A stretch of 64,000 bases of DNA from Pseudarthrobacter cellobiosi (GCF_023913755.1 NZ_JAMXBJ010000045.1:124001-188000); one strand, 5' to 3'; positions 54,568-63,435 are shown, counted from the stretch's first letter. Numbers and translations: made by a program. Notes: generated from the sequence alone by a model not told the origin.

Positions 54568-54729
54568 GACAAGCCTCCTGATGCTGCAGAAGTGGTGACT
54601 GGTTGACCCGCCCCTCCGGGTCCTTTCATTCCTAATTCTTCAGCTGATCCATGTGGCACACATCGGCCGGTTGCAGCTCTAAAGGAATGATCTTTTCTGG
54701 CCAGAAGGATGATTCCACTGCGGCCGCGC
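54568..54729 (-). promoter_or_regulatory. Structured 5' leader, copy 2, before the small Cys-rich gene
   Basis: Matches the hyuA leader (50860-50992) over 132 bp, with the same nested inverted repeats and the GACCCG-loop-CGGGTC hairpin. Of the substitutions in the folded part, one is in the terminal-hairpin loop and one in an internal loop; the stems are unchanged. Similarity resumes around the ribosome site (GCAGCATC-GGAGG) of both genes. Confidence 0.6.
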
Positions 54730-54879
54730 TCACCTTCGACGAGGGCGCGGCTGGTGATCTCATTGGGGCCGCCGTCGCCGCCCCACATGCACGGAAGCAT
54801 CTGCTTGAACCGTCCGGGGAAATCATGCCGCCCGTTTGTTGGCGGCGTCGTCGGGTAACGAGCCGGTTTGTAGATCATA

Positions 54880-55180
54880 TTATGTCTGCTCAAATTCCTC
54901 TGGCGTCTGGTGATCCAGGGCGGAGTGCAGGCGTTCGTTGTTGTACCAGTGGACCCACTCGAAGACGATCTCCATCACGTCGGTTTCGGTCTTCAACGCC
55001 CCGCTGCGGAACGGTGAATCCTTCGCGACGGCCTCGTTCTTGAACAGCCCCATCACGGTCTCGGCGGCGGCATTGTCATAAGCATCACCCACGCTGCCAA
55101 TGGACGGCTGCAGGCCCTCCAGGGCCAGGGTGTCCGTGTAACGGATCGAGGTGTACTGGCTTCCCGCATCGCTGTTAAGC
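54880..55180 (-). pseudogene. IS3-family transposase (OrfB) C-terminal fragment
   Basis: Reads SDAGSQYTSIRYTDTLALEG, then DAYDNAAAETVMGLFKNEAV and WVHWYNNERLHSALDHQTPEEF, the C-terminal half of an IS3-type DDE integrase (last D and E region). The N-terminal part is missing; homology begins at a 22-bp palindrome. Confidence 0.85.
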
Positions 55181-55195
55181 CGAATTCGGCTTAAC
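55174..55195. repeat. 22-bp perfect palindrome at the junction of two transposase fragments
   Basis: A self-complementary sequence (GTTAAGCCGAA / TTCGGCTTAAC) lying exactly where the minus-strand and plus-strand IS3 fragments meet head to head. It probably marks a rearrangement point. Confidence 0.8.
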
Positions 55196-55508
55196 TCCGT
55201 CCGCGGAACGCAGTACACGTCCCGGGAAATGAGTGTCTGGTGCACCGGTAACGGCATCCGACAGTCCATGGGAGCCACCGGTGTGCTGGGACAATGCCGT
55301 GGCCGAATCGGCGTTCTCCTCCCTGAAAAACGAGTTCTACCACCACCACAGCTTCACGACCCGCCAGGAGGCCCGGCGCGGAGTGATGAAGTACATCGAA
55401 GTGTTCTACAACCGCTGGCGACCCCACAGCAACAATGACGGCCTGCCGCCGGCCACCGCAATGGCGGCCTTCACGCCAACCGCGGAACCGCTTCCCGCGG
55501 CTGCCTGA
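55196..55508 (+). pseudogene. Second IS3-family transposase fragment, frameshifted
   Basis: Reads QYTSREMSVWCTGNGIRQSMG, then after a shift of frame (two bases lost by comparison with the family) CWDNAVAESAFSSLKNEFYH and MKYIEVFYNRWRPHSNNDG. This is the C-terminal part of a different IS3-group OrfB. It is followed by TGTCTCACATCCTTGACACA, which may be the IS end. Confidence 0.82.
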
Positions 55509-55556
55509 CCAAAAAGAAACTACGCGACTGTCTCACATCCTTGACACACCTCAGTC

Positions 55557-55892
55557 AGACTAGTTGGCGAGATTGACAACCCAGTTGGCGAGCCGAGGAG
55601 CGCGGCCGAAACGGGAATTCGGGTGGCCCTTTGGCCAACGGTGCGGGCAGCTGACCCAGGAGAACGCGCCTGTATGAGCAGATCCCGAGCGGCTCGCGTT
55701 GCCACTAGAATTGGCGAATAGTTCGTTCCGATGGAGTTCAGGGTTGGTCTGCGTCGCCGAGGCCAAGCGGCGACGCGGTCCAACGCGCACCATTCGCGGC
55801 TCGCGTGACCGATCGGAACCGGCGATTCCCTAACTCGCTGGCAAGATTCGCCAGATCATTTGGCAAATCGCCAACAAGGCTGGCAATCCACA
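55557..55892. mobile_element. Tn7-like element remnant A (one intact end)
   Basis: On the right, the minus-strand end reads TGTGGATTGCCAGCC followed by TTGTTGGCGA and TGATCTGGCGA units spaced about 20-21 bp, ending at base 55892. On the left, AGTTGGCGAG occurs twice with a 21-bp period (from 55562), in inverse orientation. The layout matches element D at 62917-63435. The outermost TGT of the left end is missing, apparently cut by the IS3 debris, and no target duplication is visible. The middle codes for nothing I recognise. Confidence 0.65.
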
Positions 55893-56009
55893 GTTCAGGT
55901 GCATGATTCTCGTCCAATGGGAGTCCGGATGTATCGCCGCTAATGAGATTCCGGTCAGCCCAACGCTTCGCGGCTCGGCAAGCCGCTTGTGCCGGTAGGG
56001 GAGGGGGAT

Positions 56010-56602
56010 TCACTCCAGCTTGGCGTGGCGCAGGTACTGGTAGACCGTTTCCCTGCTGATGCCGTAGTCGCGGGCTAGGACAGATTTTGGGATCCTATTG
56101 CCGCGCGCTGGACCAGTTCCGCCGCCCGGTCCGGAGTGAGGGTCTTTTTCCGCCCTTTGTAGGCGCCGCGCTGCTGGGCCAGGGCGATGCCTTCCCTTTG
56201 GCGTTCCCTGATCAGGGAGCGTTCGAATTCGGCGAAGGCTCCCATGACGGAGAGCATGAGATTAGCCATGGGGGAGTCCTCGCCGGTGAAGACCAGGCTC
56301 TCTTTGACGAACTCCACCCGCACGCCCTTGCGGGTCAGGGTCTGGACGAGAGCGCGTAAGTCATCGAGGTTGCGGGCGAGCCGGTCCATGCTGTGCACAA
56401 CTACGGTGTCCCCGTCGCGGGCAAACCGCAGCAGTTCCGTGAGCTGTGGCCTGGCTGTGTCCCTTCCGGAAGCCTTGTCCATAAAGATCCGGTCCAGAAC
56501 CTGGCCGTCGAGCTGACGTTTCTCGGTTTGGTCCAGCGTGCTTACACGCACGTACCCGATCCGCTGTCCAATCACCGGCGCCTCCACCCCTCGACCTGTC
56601 AA
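56010..56602 (-). pseudogene. Serine recombinase (resolvase) with C-terminal frameshift
   Basis: Catalytic N-terminal domain is whole (GQRIGYVRVSTLDQTEKRQL, VVHSMDRLARNLDDLRAL, then MGAFAEFERSLIRERQREGI). After AAELVQRAA the frame runs into a stop at 56075, but the DNA-binding end continues in another frame (KSVLARDYGISRETVYQYLR, stop at 56010). One base has therefore been lost near 56100, unless it is a sequencing error. It resembles Tn3-type resolvases. A more decayed copy is at 6107-6375. Confidence 0.85.
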
Positions 56603-56854
56603 TCTGAGTTATAAGCTCTTATCGGACAACAGTCAAGACGCCATGACTCCTGGTGGGCTTGCCGGTCCGGGGCCGGAACGGCCCCATGAATGGATCCGGA
56701 GCAGGGCTGCGTCTTCTCTGGTATTCGTGCCTCAAGATCGTGAGCCAGCTAAACTGGAATAGGCGTCGTGTGCAACTATCAGCCTGCTTACTTTACGTAA
56801 CGTCCGTTATCGGCGTTCGGAAATGGGTGGGGGATTAGGCGCAAAGGGGGTCCT

Positions 56855-57261
56855 TGTCCGTTCTCATTCCACATGTCAGTTTTCGCAATGAACGTGTCAG
56901 TGTACGGATTCTGGGAGATTCTCAATCTAGTTGTCAGCGTGGCGTGTGTGGCTTCGAGGTCCCTGCCGGCGAATGTCACTGACTCGACGAGGGTTCTCGC
57001 GCGTTTGGGATGGGCGCATGCTGGATGAGCCTGTGTTCTCCGCCTTGGCGGCCGGTTAGAGTTTGTGCAGCCTGTCCATTCCTTCTTTTCCTGGCTTGGT
57101 GGCGGCATCGAGTGGCTGGTTTAAGGCCTTCCCCAGCCCCGCTGCGAGCCCGTCAACGATTTACGGAACTGACAAAATGAATGAGAAAGAATCTGGCAGA
57201 TTTGTCTCATCCAATCTGTCAGTTCCCACGTCACGACTGACAACTAGATTGAGAACGGACA
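56855..57261. mobile_element. Tn7-like non-autonomous element B with 5-bp target duplication
   Basis: A 407-bp element. Left end TGTCCGTTCTCATTCC, right end (inverse) TGTCCGTTCTCAATCT; the first 12 bases are identical. Each end has two or three repeats of a site like TTCTCATTCAAGTTGTCAG at about 20-bp spacing. It is flanked by the direct repeat GTCCT (56850-56854 and 57262-57266). TGT/ACA termini, repeated about 20-bp sites and 5-bp duplications are hallmarks of Tn7-family transposons. It has no transposase gene, so it would have moved in trans. Confidence 0.85.
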
Positions 57262-57492
57262 GTCCTGCCATAATCTCCTCGTAGCCGGGAAGTCCTCCGG
57301 AGTCTTCCAGCGGACCGCGCCGGGCGCCGTCGATCAGCCGTGCCGGCGGACTGTCTTCGTCCAACGGTCGGCGGGACATCAGCTCCATCCGGTGAAGCCA
57401 GCTGTCCCCCAAGTCGTATTCGTAGAATGCCAAGCCGGAAATCCGGCCGCCAGCGTGGCCAAAAGTGTTCAGGCTGGCGGCCGGGTCTGCGT
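57262..57492 (-). pseudogene. Fragment of a plasmid pRiA4b ORF-3-like protein
   Basis: Reads YEYDLGDSWLHRMELM, then ARLIDGARRGPLEDSGGLPG and YEEIMA, a clear match to the central part of the pRiA4b ORF-3 family (DUF-type beta domain, function unknown). The N-terminal third is missing next to the permease gene, and the element at 56855-57261 interrupts it just after EEIMAG. Beyond the element the frame continues for about 20 codons to a stop at 56788. Confidence 0.8.
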
Positions 57493-59007
57493 TCACTGGT
57501 GGATGCCGTGCTCCACTTTGTCTTGGTCGATGTCGTGCACCGCCGCGAGTGAGTGGTCGATGTCACCGCCGGGCGCCGGCGCGTCGCGGCCCTTGAGGCC
57601 TCGACGAACGAGAGGCCAGAAGACGGCGAGCACGGCCACCGAGATGAGGCTCATCCACACCTGGGCACGGCTAGCGTCGTCGGTGAACAGCATCACCACG
57701 ACGATGCCGGCGACCCCCACGACGGTTAGAATGCCCAGCCATGGGTGCAGCCACATTTTGAGTTTCAGGTTTGTGACCTCTTCTGGCGTCATTTTCTGGC
57801 GCAGCCGCATCTGCGTGACCGCGATGAATGCGTATACGAACAAAGCAACAAGACCGGCCGAGTTCATGATGAAGTCAAAGATCCCGGAGTCCGGGGCGAG
57901 GAAGTTCACCAGCACGGCTGCATAGCCGCCGATGGTCGACGCCAGTACAGCGACGAATGGGACGCCTGCCTTGGACTTCCTGGCCACGATGCGGGGCGCG
58001 AGGCCCTGTTCGGCGAGCGAGGAGAACATCCGTGCGGCCGAGTACAGGCCCGAGTTGAGGACCGAGCATACTGCGGTGAGGATGACGGCGCTCATGATGA
58101 GGGAGGCGCCTGGCAGGCCGAAGAGCCCGAAGATGTGGGCGAATGGCGCTTCTTCCTTCGGTTTCGGGAGTTCGTTCCACGGAACGATAGTCACGATGAG
58201 CAGCACACCGCCGACGAAGAACAGCAGGATGCGCCAGACCACCGTGATAGTGGATTGGCGGATGCCCTTGGCCGGGTTCTCGGATTCGGCTGCTGCCATG
58301 ACGGCGATCTCGGTGCCGAAGTAGGAGAAGATCACGATCGCGACACCGCTGATGACCGGCCACAGGCCGTTGGGGGCGAAACCGCCGTGCGTCCAGAGGT
58401 TCGGGACCGAGAAGGTGGCGTTCGGCCACAGCCCGAGTGCGAAAAGGGTGCCAATGCCGAGGAACACGATGATCGCGACGACCTTGATGCTCGCGAGCCA
58501 GAATTCGACCTCACCGAAGGAGCGCGCCGATACCAGGTTTGTGGTGGTGAAAATGAGCATCAGAACAACGGAGAACAGCCACTGCGGGACTTCCGGGAAC
58601 CATCCAGTGAGGATCGCACCGCCTACGACGGCCTCAAACGCGATGACGCCGACCCAGAAGTACCAGTAGAGCCAGCCGACGAGGTACCCGGCCCATTCGC
58701 CGAGGCCGACTCGGGCATACTCCATGAAGGAACCGACAGTCGGCCGCGCGGCCGCCATCTCGCCCAGCATCCGCATCGTGAGCAGCACGAGCAGCCCGCC
58801 GATCAAGTATGACAGGACGGCCGCGGGGCCTACCGCGCGGACGATGTTGCCTGAGCCTACGAACAGGCTCGCACCGATGATGCCGCCGAGCGTGATCATG
58901 GTGATGTGGCGTGAACGGAGCTTCTTGTGCTCCGTGCGGGGCACTACGGAGATTTCGGCCGATGTCTCTGGCGACACCGGTCTGATGCTGCGTTCTGGGT
59001 CTTGCAT
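57493..59007 (-). CDS. APC-family amino-acid permease (GabP-like)
   Basis: A 504-residue transporter with about 12 membrane helices. The family motif GGIIGASLFVGSGNIVRAVG is in helix 1, with FSYFGTEIAVMAAAESENPA in the middle. The cytoplasmic N-terminus and a charged C-terminal tail are as expected. It imports amino acids or GABA by proton symport. It stands alone among transposon debris. Confidence 0.92.
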   Translation of the reverse strand: MQDPERSIRPVSPETSAEISVVPRTEHKKLRSRHITMITLGGIIGASLFVGSGNIVRAVGPAAVLSYLIGGLLVLLTMRMLGEMAAARPTVGSFMEYARVGLGEWAGYLVGWLYWYFWVGVIAFEAVVGGAILTGWFPEVPQWLFSVVLMLIFTTTNLVSARSFGEVEFWLASIKVVAIIVFLGIGTLFALGLWPNATFSVPNLWTHGGFAPNGLWPVISGVAIVIFSYFGTEIAVMAAAESENPAKGIRQSTITVVWRILLFFVGGVLLIVTIVPWNELPKPKEEAPFAHIFGLFGLPGASLIMSAVILTAVCSVLNSGLYSAARMFSSLAEQGLAPRIVARKSKAGVPFVAVLASTIGGYAAVLVNFLAPDSGIFDFIMNSAGLVALFVYAFIAVTQMRLRQKMTPEEVTNLKLKMWLHPWLGILTVVGVAGIVVVMLFTDDASRAQVWMSLISVAVLAVFWPLVRRGLKGRDAPAPGGDIDHSLAAVHDIDQDKVEHGIHQ

Positions 59008-59453
59008 AGGTTTCTTGACTCCTAGATTGGGAGGGTTGAGGTGATGCCAAGCACAATTCCCTGCCAGTGTGCGCGGTGCAGCTTCCCAAGACTATGGATG
59101 GTCTGCACTGATTCCTTTGCTGCTCTTATACACAACGTACAATGCGCGATCAGAGGGCGCCCCTCCACTCCGTCCAGGGAAGGGACGCAGACGTGATCAT
59201 TGGATGATAAGGAATACCCAGCGTCAGCGAGAGCTGATTCCCTGACGGCGTGGAACTTAAAGCACACTGCGGATGGTCAGTTCAAACTGCCGACCTGCGA
59301 AAGGGATGGTGTCCGACCGAACGGAGGTTTCCACGGGCCGGAACTCTGGCATCGGGGAGTATGCAAGAGTAGCGTCGGTTGCATAATCTGGCGGCGACCG
59401 GCGTGACTTGAGGGGCCAAGGCACGCTGGTGCCGGTTTCTTGAAGGGGCCGGG
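59008..59453. other. Gap between permease and third glycosidase fragment
   Basis: About 450 bp without a credible gene. It should hold the permease promoter (minus) and the upstream region of the glycosidase fragment. Nothing else seen. Confidence 0.4.
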
Positions 59454-59620
59454 ATGGCTGGATGGAATGCTGACACGGCGGCCGGTCCGTTAGGTTCCGG
59501 GGCGGTCACGTTGGTGGAAGGATCTTCTTTCTGTATTTCGTTGCCGAACGGGGACATCCATCCCGAACATCCGCACGGTCTCTTCGTCCTCGACACCCGG
59601 ATCCTGTCCGGCTGGAGCCT
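59454..59620 (+). pseudogene. Third, very short copy of the glycosidase 5' end
   Basis: MAGWNADTAAGPLGSGAVTL, then LVEGSSFCISLPNGDIHPEH, LDTRILSGWSLT match the other two copies from the start codon. Homology ends at about base 59620, where Tn7-like end sequence begins; the frame stops 9 codons later. Only about 55 of some 710 codons remain. Confidence 0.85.
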
Positions 59621-59996
59621 GACAGGCCTGATAGGAACCGTCTCAATATAGTTGGCCATGCCGTATGCGGTGCCAGCGGCCTTGTCCGTCAGGGGGTGCC
59701 GCACCCTGCTGGACCACCACCTGCCCCTCGTAGTTCCGCTTGCCCTGCCGCGAGAAGAACGCCCGCACCGGAAGCGCTGGCTCAAGCCCCAGCGATGTCA
59801 GAGCCCCAGAAAGCGACGTATTCACCATCCGCCCGTCCAGGCGCGCCAACACACGGGCCTCGTCCGTCATGTTCGAAGGCAGCGACCTCAGCGCGGCAGC
59901 AGCAGCCGTGGTGGCCACATTAACTGAGACAAAACCCAGAAACCCGTAGATGGCCAGGTAAGTTGCGAAACTGGCCAACTAAATTGAGACTGGACA
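59621..59996. mobile_element. Tn7-like element remnant E carrying a tnsA fragment
   Basis: The right end (minus-strand sense, from 59996) is TGTCCAGTCTCAATTTAG followed by TTGGCCA-type sites at about 20-bp spacing (TTAGTTGGCCA, TTACCTGGCCA, TTAATGTGGCCA), then a start codon of a TnsA-like frame. On the left, GTCTCAATATAGTTGGCCA (59632-59650) is the inverse site, fused to the broken glycosidase. Most of the element, including any tnsB/tnsC, is deleted. No target duplication seen. Confidence 0.65.
59700..59870 (-). pseudogene. N-terminal fragment of a TnsA-like transposon endonuclease
   Basis: From the ATG at 59870: MTDEARVLARLDGRMVNTSL, then LPVRAFFSRQGKRNYEG, and after a one-base frameshift WWSS. 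The R-x-F-S-x2-G-x-RN-x2-G-x-WW pattern is, from memory, that of actinobacterial TnsA-like endonucleases, which cut the 5' ends in Tn7-type transposition. The catalytic residues that follow in intact proteins are missing. Its position directly inside a transposon end is where tnsA normally sits. Confidence 0.5.
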
Positions 59997-60475
59997 CAGA
60001 GAGTGGCAAAAAGCCCGATCGGGGACCCCTCTTGGCCGCTTGACGTAATCTCCATTATCGGCATAAAAAGATGGCGGGGGGAGTAGAAGTAGCTGCGATA
60101 ACTGTCCGTTCTCATTCCAGATGTCAGTTTTCGCATTCAGCGTGTCAGTGTACGGATTCTGGATAATTCTCATTTAAGTTGTCAGCGTCCCGTCACGGCA
60201 TCGAATGGCAGGCTTATGGTGTGTGTGATCGACTATCTGTAGGCCGTTTCAGCCAGGAATTTGAGCCAAGTTGGTGGCTCGTTTCAGGCCAAAAGAGCGG
60301 TAAGAATCAGGCCAGTTTTTCCCGAAATCATGGTTTCGGGGGCTTGCCTGGATAGAGATCACCCGGCGGCCGGCGCCCTTCCCAGAGTGTCAGGGACATG
60401 GGCCCGCCACCCCCAGATAGGTTCCTTACGGCGCTGCCATTGCGAAGCGTATGCGCCGGAAGGGCTGGAAAGCAG

Positions 60476-61954
60476 ATGACGGTACCCATGTCCGTACAAG
60501 AAAATATCAGAAGGCTGGACTCCCAGGGAGTCCCGGGTCGGGAGATCGCCCGGAGGCTCGGCGTTAGCCGGTCCTCGGTGACCAAGTACGCCGATCAGGA
60601 GAACTACTCCCCTGAACCGCCGGTGCCGCTGGCCCGGCGCGGGGCTTCGGTGCTCACCGGGTTCGAGCACATCATCGAAGCGTGGCTCACCGAGGACCAG
60701 CGCCGAAACCGCAAGCAACGGCATACGGCCAAACGCGTCTTTGACCGGCTCGTGGAGGAGCACGGTTTCACCGGCACGTATTCCCCGGTGCAGCGGTTCG
60801 TGAAGAAATGGACGGCCCGCAACAGGATCGCCGGGGAGGGCTTCACCGAGCTGGTGTGGCCGGCCGGGACCGCTCAGGTCGACTTCGGTCAGGCAGAGGC
60901 CATCATCGCCGGGATCCGGCAGATCCTGCACATCCTGGTGGTGACGTTCCCGTTCTCGAACATGCGCTTCGTCCAGGCATACCGCGGCGAAACCGCCGAA
61001 TGCGTCTGCCACGGACTACGGAAGGTGTTCGAGCACATCGGGGCCGCACCGAGGCACCTGGTCTTTGACAACGCCACCGGCATCGGGCGCCGGGTGGGCG
61101 CCAAGGTCGTGGAGACGAAACTGTTCGGGGCGTTCAAACTGCATTACCGCTCCTAATCCCGCTACTGCAACCCGTACTCCGGGCATGAAAAAGGGAACGT
61201 GGAAAACGCGGTCGGGTTCCTGCGACGTAACCTCATGGTTCCCGAACCCGCGGCCTCCAGCCTGCATGCCCTGAACGAGGTGCTCATGGCCCGGTGCGAC
61301 GCGCTGGCCACCACCACGCATTACCGCAAGGGCCTGCCGTTGGGCGAACTGTTCACCCACGACGTTGCCTCATCCCTGGCGTTGCCCGGGGTCGGGTTCG
61401 ACCCGGTGCGCTACGAATCGCGCAAGGCCGACAAGACCGGGAACCTGCTCATTGACGGGAACACCTACGCCGCCGGGCCATCCTTCCATGGGCGAATGCT
61501 TACCGTCGGGCTGCGCCACGACGTGGTCCAGATCCTTGATGAGCACTCCGAGCCGATCCGGTCCTTTGACCGAGTGTTCGGCCGGCAGGCGACAACGATC
61601 TTCGACCCCGCATCCCTGGTCCCGCTGCTCGTGACCAAGCCCGGCGCATGGGGCCATTCCCCGTTGCGGGCCTTGGTCAGCGATCCGGTCCGCGACTGGC
61701 TCGATGCCGCGGCGCCCACTGACCGTCGCCGCCTGCTCAACGCCGTGGATGCCGCGTCCGGGTCCGCCGGCTTCGACGCCGCGATGGCCGCCGCCGACAC
61801 GCTGATCCAGCGCGGGGATAACCCGGACATGGCAGCGCTGGGGATGCTCGCCCGCCGGTTGGCCCACGGCACCGAACCGGCCGCCGCCAACGTGGACCTA
61901 AGCGTCTATGACACCTTCACCACCCTGAACACGAGCACCGGAGAAGTCGCATGA
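60476..61954 (+). pseudogene. istA: IS21 transposase IstA with one in-frame stop
   Basis: N-terminal HTH (MSVQENIRRLDSQGVPGREI, then ARRLGVSRSSVTKYA), DDE core (AQVDFGQAEAII; LVFDNATGIG), then a TAA at 61154-61156 within HYRS-stop-SRYCNPYSGHEKG, and the rest in the same frame (NVENAVGFLRRNLMVPEPAA). The stop falls between the second Asp and the catalytic Glu, so the product is inactive unless the codon is read through. It overlaps istB by 4 bp (ATGA). Confidence 0.88.
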
Positions 61955-62682
61955 ACCCGATCACCGTCCAGGACATCATCGAAGCGGGCAAACATACCTC
62001 GCTGACCGGGAGCGTGTTGACCGAATGGGCCGAGAAGGGCACCCCCAAACAGCGCGAATACCTTCACGAGGTACTGATCGCGGAGCACGAATCCCGGCAG
62101 GAATCACGCCGTCAGCGGCTGCTGAAATCCGCGAGGCTGCCAGCCATGAAAACACTCACCGGATTCGACTACACCAGTGTCAGGTTCCCCGAGGACTACG
62201 GCCGCGAACCCCTCGAGTCCCTGGATTTCATCACCCGGGCCCAGGACCTTGTCCTCTACGGGGACGTGGGCACCGGCAAAACCCACATGGCCACCGCCCT
62301 GGTCGCGGCCGCCTGCCGGCAGGGCATCCAAGCCAGGTTCTTCACCACCTCCTCGCTGGTCATGATGCTGCGCAGAGCCAAGGACGAGGACCGGCTGGAT
62401 AAGGAGCTCGCATCCCTGGCCAAAAACCAGCTGATCGCAATTGATGAACTGGGTTATTTGCCGATCGACACCGAAGGAGCCAGGCTCCTGTTCCAAGTCA
62501 TCGCGGACGGCTACGAGAAACGCAGCCTCATCATCACCACCAACCTCGAGTTCTCCCGGTGGGGAACCGTGTTCGGGGACGACAACATGGCCGCGGCCGT
62601 CATCGACCGGCTGGTGCACCACGGACGGCTCCTGCAGTTCCGCGGAGAGTCCTACAGAGTCAAAAATGCCCTGATGAAATAG
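61951..62682 (+). CDS. istB: IS21 helper ATPase IstB
   Basis: A 243-residue AAA+ ATPase with Walker A GDVGTGKTHMA, Walker B LIAIDELGYLPID and the sensor region SLIITTNLEFSRWG. IstB forms a filament on target DNA and activates IstA. It starts in an ATGA overlap with istA and appears intact. Confidence 0.94.
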   Translation: MNPITVQDIIEAGKHTSLTGSVLTEWAEKGTPKQREYLHEVLIAEHESRQESRRQRLLKSARLPAMKTLTGFDYTSVRFPEDYGREPLESLDFITRAQDLVLYGDVGTGKTHMATALVAAACRQGIQARFFTTSSLVMMLRRAKDEDRLDKELASLAKNQLIAIDELGYLPIDTEGARLLFQVIADGYEKRSLIITTNLEFSRWGTVFGDDNMAAAVIDRLVHHGRLLQFRGESYRVKNALMK

Positions 62683-62916
62683 CCAAACAGCTGAAATGGC
62701 CTGGAACCGTGCCGAGGTGGCCTGATTCTTAGCGCTGAAATGGCCTACTTAAAGTTGACGAAACACACTTATGGCCTTTCAGCCGCCCCGCGAGCTCGTC
62801 AAAGAGTTACGGAACTGACAACTTGAATGAGAAAGAATCCGCCAGATTTCTCTCATCCAACCTGTCAGTTCCCACGTCGCGACTGACAACTTCACTGACA
62901 ACGGACAATAACTCCT

Positions 62917-63435
62917 TGTCGATTGCCAAGGTAATTGGCCAATTGACACGATAGTTGGCCATTCTTGCCAAGAAGCTGGCCAGCACGGGCTCTACCCCAG
63001 CGGCCGAGACCACCACCACGTTAGCGGTGGTCTCCACGGCAGCCTAGACTCGACCTGTATCCCGCCGTCGTACGGATCCTCACCTTTGCGGTTGAGTACC
63101 TCGAGCTCTACTGGCCGATCACCAACGGCCACAAGGACATGCTTGTTCACCCACGCCCCGAGCAACGACGGGCTCTACACTCACCTGCGGCCACGCCTGG
63201 AATGGATCGGATCAGCCCCGGAAAGCTATCGGATCATCGATGGCGTCTTCGCCGCCCTGATAACAGCGCTCAGCCTCCGCGACATTGAGTTCCTCCCCCC
63301 AGTCCTGATGAACGAACCCCACGGCGGTTTTTGGCCAACTCCGCTGACAACAGGACACCGTCCGCGACCCCGAGATAGGCGCAATTCTCTTGGCCAACTA
63401 CCTACTGCGCTGGCCAAGTAGGCTGGCAAGCCACA
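62917..63435. mobile_element. Tn7-like non-autonomous element D with 5-bp target duplication
   Basis: A 519-bp element. Left end TGTCGATTGCCAAGG, right end (inverse) TGTGGCTTGCCAGCC. Left-end sites ATTGGCCA, AGTTGGCCA and AGCTGGCCA are spaced 19-21 bp; the right end has matching inverse sites. It is flanked by CTCCT on both sides (62912-62916 and 63436-63440). The left duplication begins on the last base of element C's duplication, so the two are practically back to back. The interior shows no gene I recognise. Confidence 0.85.

Larger units (their letters stand above)
60220..62767 (+). mobile_element. IS21-family insertion sequence with 7-bp target duplication
   Basis: A 2548-bp element with imperfect terminal inverted repeats (TGTGT... 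at both ends; GTAGGCCGTTTCAGC against GTAGGCCATTTCAGC, and a further TAAGAATCAGGCC repeat inside each end). The direct repeat CTTATGG flanks it (60213-60219 and 62768-62774). It carries istA (interrupted by one stop) and istB. It lies inside the Tn7-like element C. Confidence 0.9.
60103..62907. mobile_element. Tn7-like element C, split by an IS21-family insertion
   Basis: Left end TGTCCGTTCTCATTCCAG and right end (inverse) TGTCCGTTGTCAGTGAAG, each with two or three TTCTCATTCAAGTTGTCAG-like sites. It is flanked by ATAAC on both sides (60098-60102 and 62908-62912), a 5-bp target duplication. Without the IS21 element and one copy of its duplication it would be only about 250 bp and non-coding. 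Its ends are those of element B at 56855-57261. Confidence 0.85.

Noticed and set aside
55557..55892. Short repeats resembling a CRISPR array
   Set aside because: The repeats are 7-10 bp cores within imperfect 20-bp sites, in inverse orientation at two ends; this is the pattern of transposase-binding sites, not CRISPR repeats and spacers. No cas genes are present.
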